A DNA stretch of 64,000 nucleotides from Prorocentrum cordatum (lineage: Eukaryota; Sar; Dinophyceae; Prorocentrales; Prorocentraceae), in NCBI GenBank assembly GCA_963575745.1, contig CAUYUJ010015685.1, positions 194,397 to 258,396 of the forward strand, written 5' to 3'. Each line of letters opens with the position of its first letter. The stretch's first letter is position 1. The notes beneath the pieces are model-generated. The model saw only the letters and a program-made list of their open reading frames with translations, ran no database searches and was not told the origin of the DNA. Both the position numbers and the translations under genes were made by a program. Below, one piece after another: positions 22,171 to 33,573 of this stretch.

Positions 22171-22225
22171 GACGCTTCGCGTCACCAATTTCTTCTCACA
22201 ACGATTCCTGGGTCTGTGACTCGAC

Positions 22226-22263
22226 AGAACCTAAGCGCGCGCGAAGCGCGCGCGTGGTTCTAG
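22226..22263 (+). other. GC hairpin terminus of element I
   Basis: Complementary arms CGCGCGC and GCGCGCG flank a GAA loop. Outside them AGAACC and GGTTCT also pair, so the whole 38-bp end can fold as one long hairpin ending TCTAG. Confidence 0.8.
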
Positions 22264-22895
22264 TATGTATGTATGTATGTATGTATGTATGTATGTATGT
22301 ATGTATGTATGTGTGTGTGTGTATGTATGTATGTATGTATGTATGTACGTAGTTATGAATGTATGTATTCATGTATGTATGTATATGTATATGTATATGG
22401 ATATGGATATGTGTATGTATATGTATATGTATATGTAAAGATACATGTATATGTATATGTATATGTATGTGTATATGTGTATGTAACTGTATCTGTATGT
22501 ATGTATGTATGTATGTATGTATGTATGTATGTATGTATGTATGTATGTATGTATACATATGTATGTGTATATGTATGTATGTCTGTCTGTCTGTATGTGT
22601 GTCGGTATGTATTCATGTCTGTATGTATGTATGCATGTATGTATGTATTTATGTATGTATGTGTACATGTATATATTCATGTATACACGCATGCATGTAT
22701 GCATGCATGGATGTATGCATGGTTGTATGTATGTATGTATGTATGTATGTATGTATGTATGTATGTATGCATGCATGCATGCATGCATGCATGCATGCAT
22801 GTATGTATGTATGTATGTATGTATGTATGCATTTATGTATGTATGTGTGTACGTATGCATGTACGTATGTACGTACATATGTTTGTATGTCTATA
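22264..22895. repeat. (TATG)n microsatellite between elements I and II
   Basis: About 630 bp of TATG with TGTA, TGCA and TCTG variants, bounded on both sides by inward-facing CTAG hairpin ends. Confidence 0.95.
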
Positions 22896-24397
22896 CTAGA
22901 ACCATCGCGCGCTTCGCGCGCGCTCAAGTTCTAAGTAGCTTCTTGGGACCTCCTCGGAGCATCATGGACTGCTTCTTGAAGTCGTCATGGGACCTTCTTG
23001 GCATGTCTTCGGGGGCCTCTTGGAAATAGTTTTGAAGCCTTTGGGGTGCCGTCTTGGGGCCTCTTGGAGCCTCTTTTTTGGGCGTCTTGGGGGCCTCTTG
23101 GGGCCTCTTGGGGGCCTCTTGGGGCCTCTTGGGGACTTCCTGGGGGCATCTTGGGGCCTCTTGGGTGCATCTTGGGGCGGAGAGCTTGATTTTTCAGTTC
23201 GCGTTCCCTCTCTTGGGCCCCTCTTGGGGCCTTCTTGGGAACCTCTTGCGCCGTCTTGGGCGGCTCTGGGGCCGTCTCGGGGCTCTCTTGGGCTGTCTTG
23301 GGGCCCTCTTGGGGGCCTCTTGGGCCGTATTGGAGCGGTTTGGGGAGCCTCATGGGCGGTGCTTTAGCGTCAGGAAACACGCACACAACACTGAAATCAA
23401 CAATGACAATCAACGACTTTGCCCTCTCGGTGCGCTCTTGGGCAGCATCTTAAAGGCCTCTTGGAGCGTCTTGGGGGTCTGGGGCAGTTTAAAACGCATC
23501 GTGCGTCGCCAGAGACCCCTGGACGGCGTCTTGGGGGTGTCTCGAGACCGCCTGGGGCCGCCGGGATGGCTGTCTGAGGGCTCCCCGGGTCCAGGCCCTG
23601 GTCCCCACATTTGTGGTCGAGGTTCTGGCCCTCGGCCCCCGAGCATGGTGTGCCGGTGGGGGCATCTTCGACCGTCTTGGGTGCCTCTTGGGCCCTCTTG
23701 GACGCAGTGGAAGCCCAAAAGGCGAACGCGCCAAAAAACATCAGTTTCCCAATCGGAAATCTACGTTTTTTTTATTTGGGGTTCTATTGGGGTGCCTCTT
23801 GGGGCGTCTTCGGGACCTCTTTTGGTGTTTTTTCTGGTCTCATGGGGGCCTCTTGGGGCTTCTTGAGCGCTTCTTGGAGCCTCTTCGGGTCTCCTGAGGG
23901 TCTCTTGGGCCAAAAGGCGCAAATTTCGTGTTCCTCGCCCCCGTCTTGGGCGCCGCCTTGGGGCCTTCTTGGGCGGTTTGGGCGCCTCGTGGGCCGTCTT
24001 GGCCCCCTCGTGGGCTGTCTTGGGGCCCTATGGGGGCATCCTCGACCAGCTTGGGTGCCTTTTGGGCCGTCTTGGACGCAGTGGAAGCCCAACAGGCGAA
24101 CACGCCAAAAACATCAGTTTTCTGAGAAGAAATTTACGATTTTTGCTTATTGGGGCCCTCTCGGGGTGCCTCTTGGGGCGTCTTCGGGGCCTTCGGGGGC
24201 CTTCTTGGCGTCATGGGAGTCGTCTTGAAAGGCATCCGGAGCCATCGGAGCGCGTTTTCGAGCGTTCCGAAACCTTCTTCGGGCGATCTTGGACGGCCTT
24301 CGGCGCTCCGGCAGGGCTCCCGTCGCGCCGGGCCCCCGCATTTGCGGTCGGGTCCTGGCCCCCGGCCCCCGGACCAGGTCCCCCGTTGTATGTATAT
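22896..24397 (-). mobile_element. Hairpin-ended element II (proposed, minus orientation)
   Basis: Read on the minus strand, the element starts at about 24397 with CATATACATACAACGGGGG and a head matching element I (GGTCCGGGGGCC, GACCGCAAATGCGGG). It continues through decamer DNA and ends at 22896 with a GCGCGCGCGAAGCGCGCG hairpin and GGTTCTAG followed by T. A second head-like block with GACCACAAATGTGGG lies at 23595-23655, and sequence around GACGCAGTGGAAGCCCAA repeats at 23701 and 24075, so it may be two partial copies in tandem. It is embedded in (TATG)n on both sides. Confidence 0.55.
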
Positions 24398-24657
24398 GCA
24401 TATGTATGTGTAAGTGTATGTGTATGTTTGTATGTATGCGTGTGTGTATAATTGGATGTCGTATGCATGTATGTATGTTCGCACGTCCGCATGTATGTAT
24501 GTATGTACGGATGGATCGGTGTATACATGTGATGTCTGTATGTGTGTATGGATGTACGGATGTAAGCATGTATGTATGCAAGTGTGTTGGTTGTATGTTT
24601 GCATGCATGTATGTGTGTGTATGTATGTATGTATGCATGCATGCATGCATGTCTGTA

Positions 24658-24696
<39 letters not shown>

Positions 24697-25313
24697 ATGT
24701 ATGTATGTATGTATGTATGTATGTATGTATGTATCTATGTGTATGTATATGAATGCATGCATGCATGCATGTATGTATGCTTGGATGTATGTATGCATGT
24801 ATGTGTGCAGGCATAGATATATGTTTGTAGTGTAGTGCAATTTGGCGGAATGCAATGTCATGCCATGCAATGTCATGCCATGCCACGCAAGCGTAAGGTA
24901 ATGTAATGCACGTATGTGCGTGTATGCGTATGTGCGTATGTATGTATGTATGGATGTATGCAGGTATGCATGTATGTATGTATGGATGTGTGTGCATGTA
25001 TGTTTGAATGTACGTATGAATGTATGTGTGTATGTATGTATGTATGTATGTATGATTGTATTTATGTATGTATGTGTGTGTCTGTATGTATGCATGCAGA
25101 TACGTAGTACGTATGTATGCATGTATGCATGCATGCATGTATGTATGTATCTACGAATGTATATGTGTGTCTATGTATGTATATATGTATATTCATCTAT
25201 GTATGTATGTAGGTATATATGCATGCATGCATGCATGCATGCAGGTATGTATGTATGCATGCATGCATGCGTGCATGCGTGCGTGCATGCATGCATGCAT
25301 GCATGCATGTATA

Positions 25314-25348
<35 letters not shown>

Positions 25349-25475
25349 ATGTATGTATGTATGTATGTATGTATGTATGTGTGTATATGTTTGTATGTAT
25401 GTATGCATGTATGTATGTATGTATGCATGCATGCATGCATGCATGCATGCATGTATGTGTATGTGTATGTGTATG

Positions 25476-25507
<32 letters not shown>

Positions 25508-25785
25508 TGGATGTATAGTTGTATGTATGTAGGGATTGCTGCATGTATGTATGTATGTATGTATGTATGTATGTATGTATGTATGTATGTATGTATGTAT
25601 GTACGTATATATGTAGGTCTGTATATATGTATGTATATACCTATATATATATATATATGTATGCATGCATGCATGCATGCATGCATGCATGTATGTATGT
25701 ATGCATGTATGCATGCATGCATGCATGCATGTATGTATGTATGTATGTATGTATGTATGGATATTTGTGTATATACACATTGTGG
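24398..25785. repeat. (TATG)n/(TGCA)n/(TGTC)n microsatellite, 1.4 kb
   Basis: Long mixed tetranucleotide tract with TGTC blocks at 24660-24695 and 25315-25350 and alternating TGCA blocks. Long Cys/Tyr/Val or His/Thr/Tyr frames on either strand are artefacts of TATG periodicity. Confidence 0.95.
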
Positions 25786-25976
25786 AGGCCTCCCGGCCAG
25801 TGCCGACCCTGAGGGCGGAACCTCCCCTTGGAGTGACCTGGGACCCCCCCCACCACAAGCAGGACCTCCCCTGCGACCCCCGCTGGCGACTCCCAGAGGG
25901 GGTCCCCCCTTCCCCCTGTCCACGGGGGGGGAACCCCTCCCCCTGGACCGGGACCTGCTAGGACCCTGGTGTGGGG

Positions 25977-26008
<32 letters not shown>

Positions 26009-26040
26009 AGCGAGAGAGTGGGCGAGGGAGATGAAGAGGG
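25786..26040. repeat. G/C-run module and (GA)n
   Basis: GGACCTCCCC and GGGGGTCCCC-type runs at 25790-25975 are followed by a (GA)n tract at about 25978-26004. Confidence 0.75.
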
Positions 26041-26480
26041 AGCTCTTGAGCCGTCCTTGAGCCATCTTGAGGGCCTATTGGGGGTCTCTTGGGGTAATCT
26101 TGGAGGCTTCTCGGGTCGTCTTGGATGCTGTGAAACCTGATGAGGCGCTTATGCTAAACATATATGTTCTTTTCATGAGATGGGGCATTGTTTGTGTCTC
26201 GGGGCCCTCTTCGGGAGTGCTTTCAGAGGCGTGTTGCACCGTCTGGAGGACATCTCTTGGAGCGATGTTTCGGCGAGTCGGGGCACTCTTGGACCGGCTT
26301 GGGGGCCGTTTGGGGCCCTCTTGGGGTTTAGTCCCGATTTGGGGCCCTCCTGGGCCAGAAAGTGTCGTGCGACAAGACGCGGCAAGCCCTGGGAGAGCCA
26401 GCCGCGGCACGCCCCAGGAGATTTTTGGGTCTGGACTTGGGCCTTTTGTTGAATCTCCAATCCTGAGTACTGAGGGACTG
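26041..26480 (+). repeat. CTTGGGG-type decamer array
   Basis: CCATCTTGAGGGCC, GGGTCTCTTGGGG and similar 10-12 bp units, interrupted by a low-repeat segment around 26130-26190. Confidence 0.65.
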
Positions 26481-26641
26481 AGGAAAGTTCAAGGGGGCCT
26501 AAGGACACTCGAATTCCTGCCTCACGGCACGGTCACGGATGAGGGGAGGCGGAGGAGGGACAGAAAGACCGATCAGATACAGGGGTGCAGCACATGATAT
26601 CACACCGAATGCCATGTCTTCATTTGCCTTGTCCGAAAAAG

Positions 26642-26719
26642 GGCGAAAACGTCGAGAAAGCCAAGGAGGTAGTCAACGATATCGTGATGTATTATCACCA
26701 CGAGATCACCCATCCCGGC
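26642..26719 (+). CDS. Multi-KH RNA-binding protein, exon D
   Basis: These twenty-six codons give the third helix of the KH domain started by exons B and C (GENVEKAKEVVNDIVMYY) and the start of the inter-domain linker (HHEITHPG). The acceptor is CCGAAAAAG before GGC, again AG before G, though the upstream tract is purine-rich. After GGC at 26719 the sequence is GATGTG, giving a phase-0 GA donor. A GC donor two bases earlier is a formal alternative but breaks the frame with exon E. Exons B, C and D together encode one intact type I KH fold. The intron between C and D is about 13.8 kb and contains both hairpin elements. Confidence 0.85.
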
Positions 26720-27457
26720 GATGTGCTTCTCCCTGCTTCCTGGTCATATTGTTTCCACTTCTCCCATTCCGCCTGCTACTCGTCCGTGTCCAGAGACGCC
26801 TCGTTCACTCCTCTTGCTGCTATGACATACTTCTGGCTCCTCGGCTCCACTCGTCGTCTTTCCCATGAATCGCCCCGCAGTGCCATGGCAAGGAATTCGC
26901 GAGGCAACCGTGTACGCGCGCGCTTTGCGCGCTCACTCGCAGCAGAGTCCGAGCATATCACTTGCCCTTGGCACAGCAGATACAGTCCTCGTCCTCCTCG
27001 ATTTCGGAGTTGACTTGATTTTGTTTGTTGTTTCAGCATCCCTGGTTTTCTTCTAGCGTCGGCATCCGAAGGCCGTTTGTGTCCCCTGGGCCACCACTCA
27101 TTGTTCCAGGCGAAATTCCAGGACGAGAAGGTGTCCCTTGGGCAACGGGTCAAGAACTCTGGAGCCCGCGGAGTTATGGGGGTCCTCCTCCCGCCCTCCC
27201 TCCCACCCCCCATCTCCGTTTCCTCCTGCCTGTTTCTCCTCCTCGGCCTTTCTCTTCCTCCTCCCCCTCTCTTCTGAATACCCCGAGCCCATGTCTATTT
27301 CTTGGCACACGTGGTAATGCTTAGGGCTTAGGCCATAGCACATGGTTCTTATTACATTAGGAAGTCCACGTGGATTTCGATGCACCCCGCGGCCCTGCTA
27401 ACCTCAATGCTTATGCGTCATACATTTGAAAAAGCGAGTTCTACCGCTGCTGGCGGA

Positions 27458-27625
27458 AAACCGGGGGGGGTCACTACCGGTTCGACCCCCCCCCCCCTCC
27501 GGAAAACCGGGGGGGTCTTTACCGGTTCGCACCCCTCCCCCCCCCCCAGTCCATCATGAAAAGGGGGGGGGTCACTACCGGTTCGAACCTCCCCCCCCTC
27601 GAAAACCGGGAGGGGTGTGCGGACA
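27458..27625. repeat. Triplicate G/C-run module with CCGGTTCG, left bracket
   Basis: GGTCACTACCGGTTCGA followed by a C run and GGAAAACCGGGGGGG repeats three times. It is the inverted equivalent of 28245-28330. Confidence 0.8.
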
Positions 27626-28230
27626 GTGGTGGGGACGGTGGTGGTGGGGACATTGGTGAGGGGACAGCGGGACAGTGGCGGGGACAGTGGGACAGTGGTG
27701 GGAACGGTAGTGGTGGGGACAGTGGTGAGGACAATGGTGGGACCAGTGGGGACAGTGGGACAGTGGTGGGGACGGTGGTGGTGGGGACAGTGGTGTGGGG
27801 ACAGTGGGAATGTGGTGGAAACAGTGGGACAGTGGAGGGTACAGTGGTGGTGGGGACAGTGGTGAAGGCGGTGGCGAGGACGGCGGTGGGACAATGGGAC
27901 AGAGGTACAGTGGGGACAGTGGTGGGGACAGTGGGGACAGTGGTGGGAACAGTGGGACAGCTCAGTGGGACAGCGGAGGAGTCAGTGGGACAGTGGGGAC
28001 AGTGGGGATAGTCGGGCAGTGGTTGGGGCCGTGGAGAAAGTGGGGAGAGTGGAACCGTGGTGGGAACAGTGGTGGGGACAGTGGGGACAGTGCGACAGTG
28101 GTGGGGGCACTGGTGGGGACAGTAGGGGCGGTGGTGGAACCAGTGGGGACAGTGGTGGTGAAGACAGTGGTGCTGGGAACAACAGTGGGGGATGTGGTGC
28201 GGACGGTGGTAGGGACCGGGAGTCGTTTGC
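27615..28230 (+). repeat. GGGGACAGTGGTG minisatellite
   Basis: Units of 9-14 bp (GGGGACAGTGG, GGGACAGTGGTG) run for about 600 bp. Gly/Thr/Val-rich plus frames and Pro/His-rich minus frames are artefacts. Confidence 0.92.
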
Positions 28231-28244
28231 TGGCGGTGAGGGGG

Positions 28245-28450
28245 GGGGGGGGAGGGGTTCGAACCGGTAGTGACCCCCCTCCGGTTTTCGAGGGTAGTGA
28301 CCCCTCTTGGTTTTTCGAGGGGGAGGGGGGGGGGGGTTCGGGGAGGGGGGCGTTTTGCCAGGGGAGAGGAGGGGGGGGGTGTCAGCAGGGGGGGGGGTCG
28401 GAGGGGGGGGGGGATCCCTGGGTTCTGGAGGAAGAGGGGGGGAATCTTCC
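28245..28450. repeat. G/C-run module, right bracket
   Basis: GGTTCGAACCGGTAGTGACC and GGTTTTCGAGGG in inverse orientation to 27458-27625, followed by long G runs. Confidence 0.8.
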
Positions 28451-28454
28451 ACAG

Positions 28455-29200
28455 TAAAACGGCGGTGGATCACGCTCTCTCATATATTTGTACGCTAGTG
28501 TTCCTCTCACGATTCTCCGTTGCCGCGCGTGCTCTTATTTTTGTATACATGCCTACAATGGGGAGTAATAAGCAATCCGGATTCACTCGATTTCTGTGTT
28601 TCTGCTTACCATTCCAATGCTTCCTGTCTTCGCGCCAAGAGTCCTGATGCCGACCGAACGACGGGTCATCGGCGGAAAACGGCCAAGTGGAGGCTTGAAG
28701 TTTTCAATGGGATTGTTGAGGCCAACCTCGAAGCCACCGTGGAACCACTCTGACTGGCAGCCATGCCTGCGCCGCCAGCGAACGTGATGCCACTCTCCGC
28801 CTCCTCCAGCTCAGCCTCCAAGTTCGAATTCACGAGCAGTTGGATGCTTGTGTTTCCGGCGACCGTATTAATCGTCCGTGACATAAACTACGATGGCATA
28901 AACCGTCACATCATAAGGTTGTCGTGTACATTGGCTAACGGTCTTGTTATGGTTCCAGTCCTCATCCGGGTCGCAGGCTTCCATGCCCAAGCTGGAAGCC
29001 ACCGCATACGTTCAAAGCTCTCGTTTCTTGTGTGTGCCCAGTCGTCCGACGGATTCGCTTGTTCAATTCACGGGCCCCATGGTTCGATCGGCATGTTTCG
29101 TCTCAGAACAGTGTTTGATGGCCACGGGGGCTGAATTTACGGAAACAATTATTGTGGGACTAATCAAATACCTCAGAAGTCCACGGTCTTGAAGTGCGTC
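28455..29200. other. Low-repeat stretch with ambiguous open frames
   Basis: A plus frame at 28763-29134 (123 codons) and an overlapping minus frame at 28884-28666 (contains NLEAELEEAESGITFAGGAG) both have protein-like composition. I recognise no family. They cannot both be real; either may be a decayed insertion in the D-E intron. Confidence 0.25.
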
Positions 29201-29206
29201 TCTGTG

Positions 29207-29211
<5 letters not shown>

Positions 29212-29238
<27 letters not shown>

Positions 29239-29305
29239 TATATATCCCCTTTTTTATGTTTTCTCTTTCTCTCTCTCTTTTCCCCCTCTCTCTCTTTCTT
29301 TGGGA
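29212..29305. repeat. (TA)n and (CT)n tract
   Basis: TATATATA with TG interruptions, flanked by CTCTCT tracts. Confidence 0.9.
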
Positions 29306-29404
29306 ATTGTTGTCGCTTCGCGAATCCCCACCAGCCCATCCAGTAACGATGCCCAGAGGAATTGCCTCGATCAGAGAAGTGGGCAGCACACAGAGGAAGC
29401 CATT

Positions 29405-29780
29405 ATGAGACATCTTGGGATATCTTGAGCCATCTTGGAGGTCATTTTGGGCTCTCCCAGACGCTCTTGGAGTCATCTTAATCCGTGCCCCCCCCCAAGA
29501 GGCCTCCATGTGGCTAAAACCTGTGTAGAATCAATGATTAGGCATTCTCGCCGAGGCCTCTTGGAGCATCTTGGGTGCATCTGGGGGGGCTCTTGGGGCC
29601 TCTTGGGGGTCTCTTGGGGGCCTCCGGGGGGCCTCTTGGGGGCCTCTTGGGGCCATTTTGGGGCCATCTTGGGACCTCTTGGGGCTTCCTGGGCGCTTCT
29701 TGGGGCCATCTTGGAGGAGATCGATCAAACAAGAGGGGGGGGTGAATTAGCGCCCCCCCTCGGAAGCCCCGAAGAGGCCA
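29405..29780 (+). repeat. CTTGGGGCCT-type decamer array
   Basis: Dense CTCTTGGGGGCC units at 29560-29715, followed by GGGGGGGTGAATTAGCG with C runs. Confidence 0.8.
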
Positions 29781-29952
29781 AAATCGTCCCAAAACCTAAG
29801 GAAAATCAATGATTTTTGCTTTCTCGCCTTTTCGCTTCCGGACGCTCTAACTACCCGCGGCCCCCCCCGTCCAGGTCCAGGGGAGGGGGTAGGGGGAGGG
29901 GTAAACCCCTCCCCAAGGGGGAAGAGGGAGGGGTGGAAGAGGATCTGTTCTA

Positions 29953-29982
29953 GACCACCTACGCCCAGAGGGCTGGTGGGAT
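29953..29982 (+). repeat. Second copy of the 30-bp block
   Basis: Matches 14003-14032 with one substitution. It again follows a module of long G and C runs (29860-29940). Confidence 0.8.
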
Positions 29983-30189
29983 TCTGCTACGCGTTGCCTC
30001 GCGCCTGCGCTGGGCTGGCCTGGGACCACGTTGCGGTCCTCACTGCGTTATGTGTGCCGTCCATCGCCGCTCGCGTCTTGGCCACTGGTTTGTAGAACCC
30101 CACCGATAGACACGACACGTTCGCGGAATCGGCTCGTTTGCAAGTTCTTTCTTTTGTAATGTGGCGAGGGTGGTTTCCTCCAGGACCTA

Positions 30190-31740
30190 AGTCAGTATCG
30201 TCTCCCGTATGGTCTCCCGTATGGCCGTATGGTCTCCCGTGTCATTTCCCGTATGCGTTCCCGCATGGTCTCCCTTCTGGTTTCCCGCATGTGTGGTCTC
30301 TCGTATGGTCTCCCGCATGGCTTGATCTATGATTTCAACTATGGTTTCCCACATGATCTCCCGCGTGGTCTGCGATGTATTCCCCCGTGTGGTCTCCCGT
30401 CGGAGGTTGGGGGGGAGATCGCAGTGGAACGGAGTGCCCCCCACGGGAAGCTCGGTTTCGGTTTCGTGTTCGCATCGTGCGTGCGGGCGAGGCGAAGCTC
30501 CGTGGGCGGGCGAGAGGAATGACCCCGCCGTCGCTAGGGCCGCTAGGGCGATTCGGATGCAGTGGATCGCCCCTCCGCCCCCGGTGGGCGCGCGGTGACC
30601 CGGGGTGTCCCGCCGTGGTGTCCTGTGGTGTCCCGTTGGTGTCCCGTCTGTGTTCCGTCGGCGATGGGCTGGCGGCGGCCGGGGGTGTCCCGCCTTGGTA
30701 TCGATTGTGAATTCGATCGTGAGATCGATACTGAGATCGCTAGGCTGGGATGGGTTGTGATATGAAGCGTGAAATCGACAGTGAGGTTTATCGTGACATT
30801 TATTGTGGGGAAACAGCGGGGACAATACGTTTATTACATCGCAGCAGAACATCGTCATCACGCGTCGTCGCTAACTCGGGGGCGCGCCACCAGCACCGTC
30901 ATCAGCACACCCACCGCATTTGCCAGCAGTTGATTCTTCCCCCCCCACCTCCTAATCTCCTTATCAACCGAAGGTTGTTCGTACAGGTATGGTCTCCAGT
31001 ATTGTTTCCCGTGTTGTTTGCCGTGTGTTTTCTGTTTTGTTTCTGTCATGGCCTCCCGTATGGTCTGCTGTGTGTTCTTCTTTATATGGTTTCCCGTATG
31101 GTCTTCCGTATGTTTTCCGTATGGTCTCCCATGTGATGTTTCTCGTGGTCTCCCGAATGTTCCCCCATCAGGCCTCCTGCATGATTTCCCGCATGGTCTG
31201 TCGCATTGTCTCCCGCATGGTCTCCCGCATGGTCTCCCGAATGCTCCCCCTTTCCGTTCGCATCTATGATCTCCCGTGTGGTCTCCCGTGCAGGGTTCGT
31301 TTCGATTCTTCCGATTCGATTCGATTCGATTTCGATGGCTTCCGATTCCGATTCGATTCGATTTCAGATTCCAACTTCGGCTCCGATTTTTGATTGGACG
31401 CGCATCAGCCTGCCGATTTCTGCCGATTCGACTTTTCCCGGCTCGGCTGCCGATTTTCGCCGATCCGATTCGTGTCGATCGCTGGTCCGACTTGTCGATT
31501 CGATTCTGGGCTCTCCTGCCCGTATGGTCTCCGGTATGATTTCCCGTATGGTCTCCTTTTTTGTTTCCCGTATGGTCTCCCGCCTGGTCTCCTTTATGGG
31601 TTCCCAGCGATCTTCCGCATGGTCTCCCTCATGGTTTTTGATAGGGTCTCCCATATGGTCTCCCGTGATTGGTCTCCCCTGATTCTCATCACCCCTGTGG
31701 TCTCCCGCATTTGCCCGGGAGGTTGTCTCCCAGGGCTCCT
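30190..31740 (+). repeat. 12-bp minisatellites (TATGGTCTCCCG) with related arrays
   Basis: TATGGTCTCCCG and variants occupy 30195-30405, 30985-31290 and 31520-31735. GGTGTCCCGT units lie at 30605-30700, GTGAGATCGAT units at 30705-30800 and CGATTCGATT units at 31305-31480. Met/Val/Ser/Arg-rich frames are artefacts of the 12-bp period. A possible unique fragment at 30410-30600 has no recognised gene. Confidence 0.85.
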
Positions 31741-31744
31741 CCGG

Positions 31745-33360
31745 GGCCGCACGCGCGCGCGAACCAGTAATACACGTACCATGAAGCTCTTACCACAGAT
31801 TCTGGCATGCCGTTGGACACAGTTGCCCCGACGGGCTGACGAATTGTGCTGAACGAGGGAGCTTATTCAGGGCCAGTAGTCTGGGGCAGCTGAACGTTCT
31901 GAATGAGAAGCATTGCCAAAAGATGTCAGTATGAGAAGGGGCCAAGTACTACTGCCGCGGCCAACGAGACAGCGGGCCTGGCCCATTCCCACCCCTCCCA
32001 CGCCATCAGGATCAGCGGTGGTACAATTTGACATTGGGGCTGGAGCGCGTCCCATCCATCGAACGGAAGGCGATCTCGCGCGGTCCCGCCTCCGACGACT
32101 TGACGAGGGAGCAACGCACGGGCCGCGCATGGGCGCGAGCAGAACTTCCAAACATTCCTTGCGCGACAATGCGGCGAGAGTACCATTCAGCTATCTCTTT
32201 CTCTCTGTTTCTCGCACGCGCGCGTCGAGCTTTCCGATAAGAGCGACCAGGGCGAAGCATGCGCCGCGCCGAACCACTGCTGCCACTTTTATGCAACATC
32301 TGTTTGGCGATTGCGCGATAACACCATTTCGCCCGCTCTCGCGCAGCCCCGCTGCCGCTGCCGCTTTCTGCGACTTGGCGACCGAAAGCCATGCGCAGTG
32401 CCAGGACAGGAACGACACTTAAAGGCGGAATCTTCACTTACAGGCTAAATCTTCACTGGGCGTGACACCCTGCCCCGCACCCAAACGACTTGGCGAGAGA
32501 TAAACATGCGCCGCGCTTAAGCGGGAACGCCTCTTTCAGGCGTAATCTGCGCGGCGCCGAGGCGATATTTACATTTGTCGATCCCGCTGTCGACCTACTG
32601 GCAATCGAACCATGTGCGCCGCGATCAACTTGTAGCTCAGCTCGGAGGAGACATGAGCACTTTGCCGATGCGGAAACGACATGTCGTCCAATCCCATCAC
32701 ACGCGCGGTGTGCGCTACGTCCCATTCCTGCCACGCATTTTGCGACGTCGACAACGAAACGTCCACGTTGAGTGGAAACGTGTGGACTCTGCATTGTTTT
32801 GCTGATGGGGAGACGACCAAGACGTCCACGCGTCCACATGACAGGTCGCTAAGGAGCGTCTATCCTGTGTGGGGGGTGTCGAACGTGTGCCATTCCGAGT
32901 GGAATCTGCCACCATATGAGATCTCTCTCCCTACCTCTCTACTCATCCTTCCCCTGCTGAAGCGGTCTGGGTCCACGCCAAGGCTGTATCTCACGCGAAG
33001 TGTTGCGCACCCGTGGTGCGGTCAAATCATTCAGATGTTGGCACGTTGTTTACCGTACAAGTGTCTTGCCAACCTGCCATTCGGCTTGATTCCGTTTTGT
33101 TGACACAGACGCTCCACACGCCTCTTTCCGCGGGGCGTCAGCCATGCACCTCACCGATCCTGGCCAGGGCCATCACAGGCCCAGGATCGACATCTGCACC
33201 CTCCTTGATTGACTTGGCCAGTAATGCACGTACCCCGATCCCAGGCCTGGGATCGGCCCAGCCAAGGTCGGTGAGGTGGATCGTTGATATCCTCAGGCCC
33301 TTCCCCTTCCGTTCTGGTCTTGCCCCTCCTTTTGCCAGCCTCGTCTGAGGTGAAGGGCGG
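31745..33360. other. Low-repeat intron sequence, coding potential unclear
   Basis: Open frames of 100-170 codons occur on both strands, for example plus 31913-32422, minus 32839-32453 and plus 32681-33103. None has a recognised motif or consistent splice context. This is part of the D-E intron of the KH gene. Confidence 0.3.
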
Positions 33361-33545
33361 ACGACGAGGAGGAGTACGAGGACGCGGATGAATGACGAGG
33401 ACGAGGACGGGGGGGAGCGACGGAGCAGAGGTGGAGGAGGAGGAGGAGGAGGAGGAGGAGGAGGAAACATAGGAATAGGAGGAATAGCAGGAGGAGGAGG
33501 AGAAGGAGGATGAGGAGAAGGACGAGGAGGGCAGCAGGCGCAAAG
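33361..33545. repeat. GAG/GGA polypurine tract
   Basis: GAGGAGGA units with few pyrimidines end about 30 bases before the exon E acceptor. Confidence 0.9.
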
Positions 33546-33573
33546 TGTGGGAGGCGGTGCTCCACGCGCCTAG

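Larger units (their letters stand above)
20402..22263 (+). mobile_element. Hairpin-ended element I (non-autonomous, proposed)
   Basis: The element begins with TATACATATAACGG, then a GC-rich head (GGGTCCGGGGGCCC, then GACCTCGACCACAAATG), continues as CCAAGAGGCCCC-type DNA with four copies of a 386-bp tandem unit, and ends in AGAACCTAAG, a CGCGCGCGAAGCGCGCGCG hairpin, then TGGTTCTAG followed by T. (TATG)n flanks it on both sides. The hairpin a few bases from a terminal CTAG with T as the next host base resembles a Helitron 3' end (hairpin, CTRR, A-T insertion). No TC 5' end or Rep/helicase gene is seen, so the class is unproven. Confidence 0.55.

Noticed and set aside
20351-22352. Pro/Gly/Arg-rich open frames of up to 373 codons
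   Set aside because: The 386-bp period shifts the frame in each copy. The same frames are open on the minus strand.
24134-26140. Cys/Tyr/Val and His/Thr/Tyr repeat proteins
   Set aside because: Direct translation of TATG, TGCA and TGTC microsatellites; a 4-bp repeat without stops is open in every frame.
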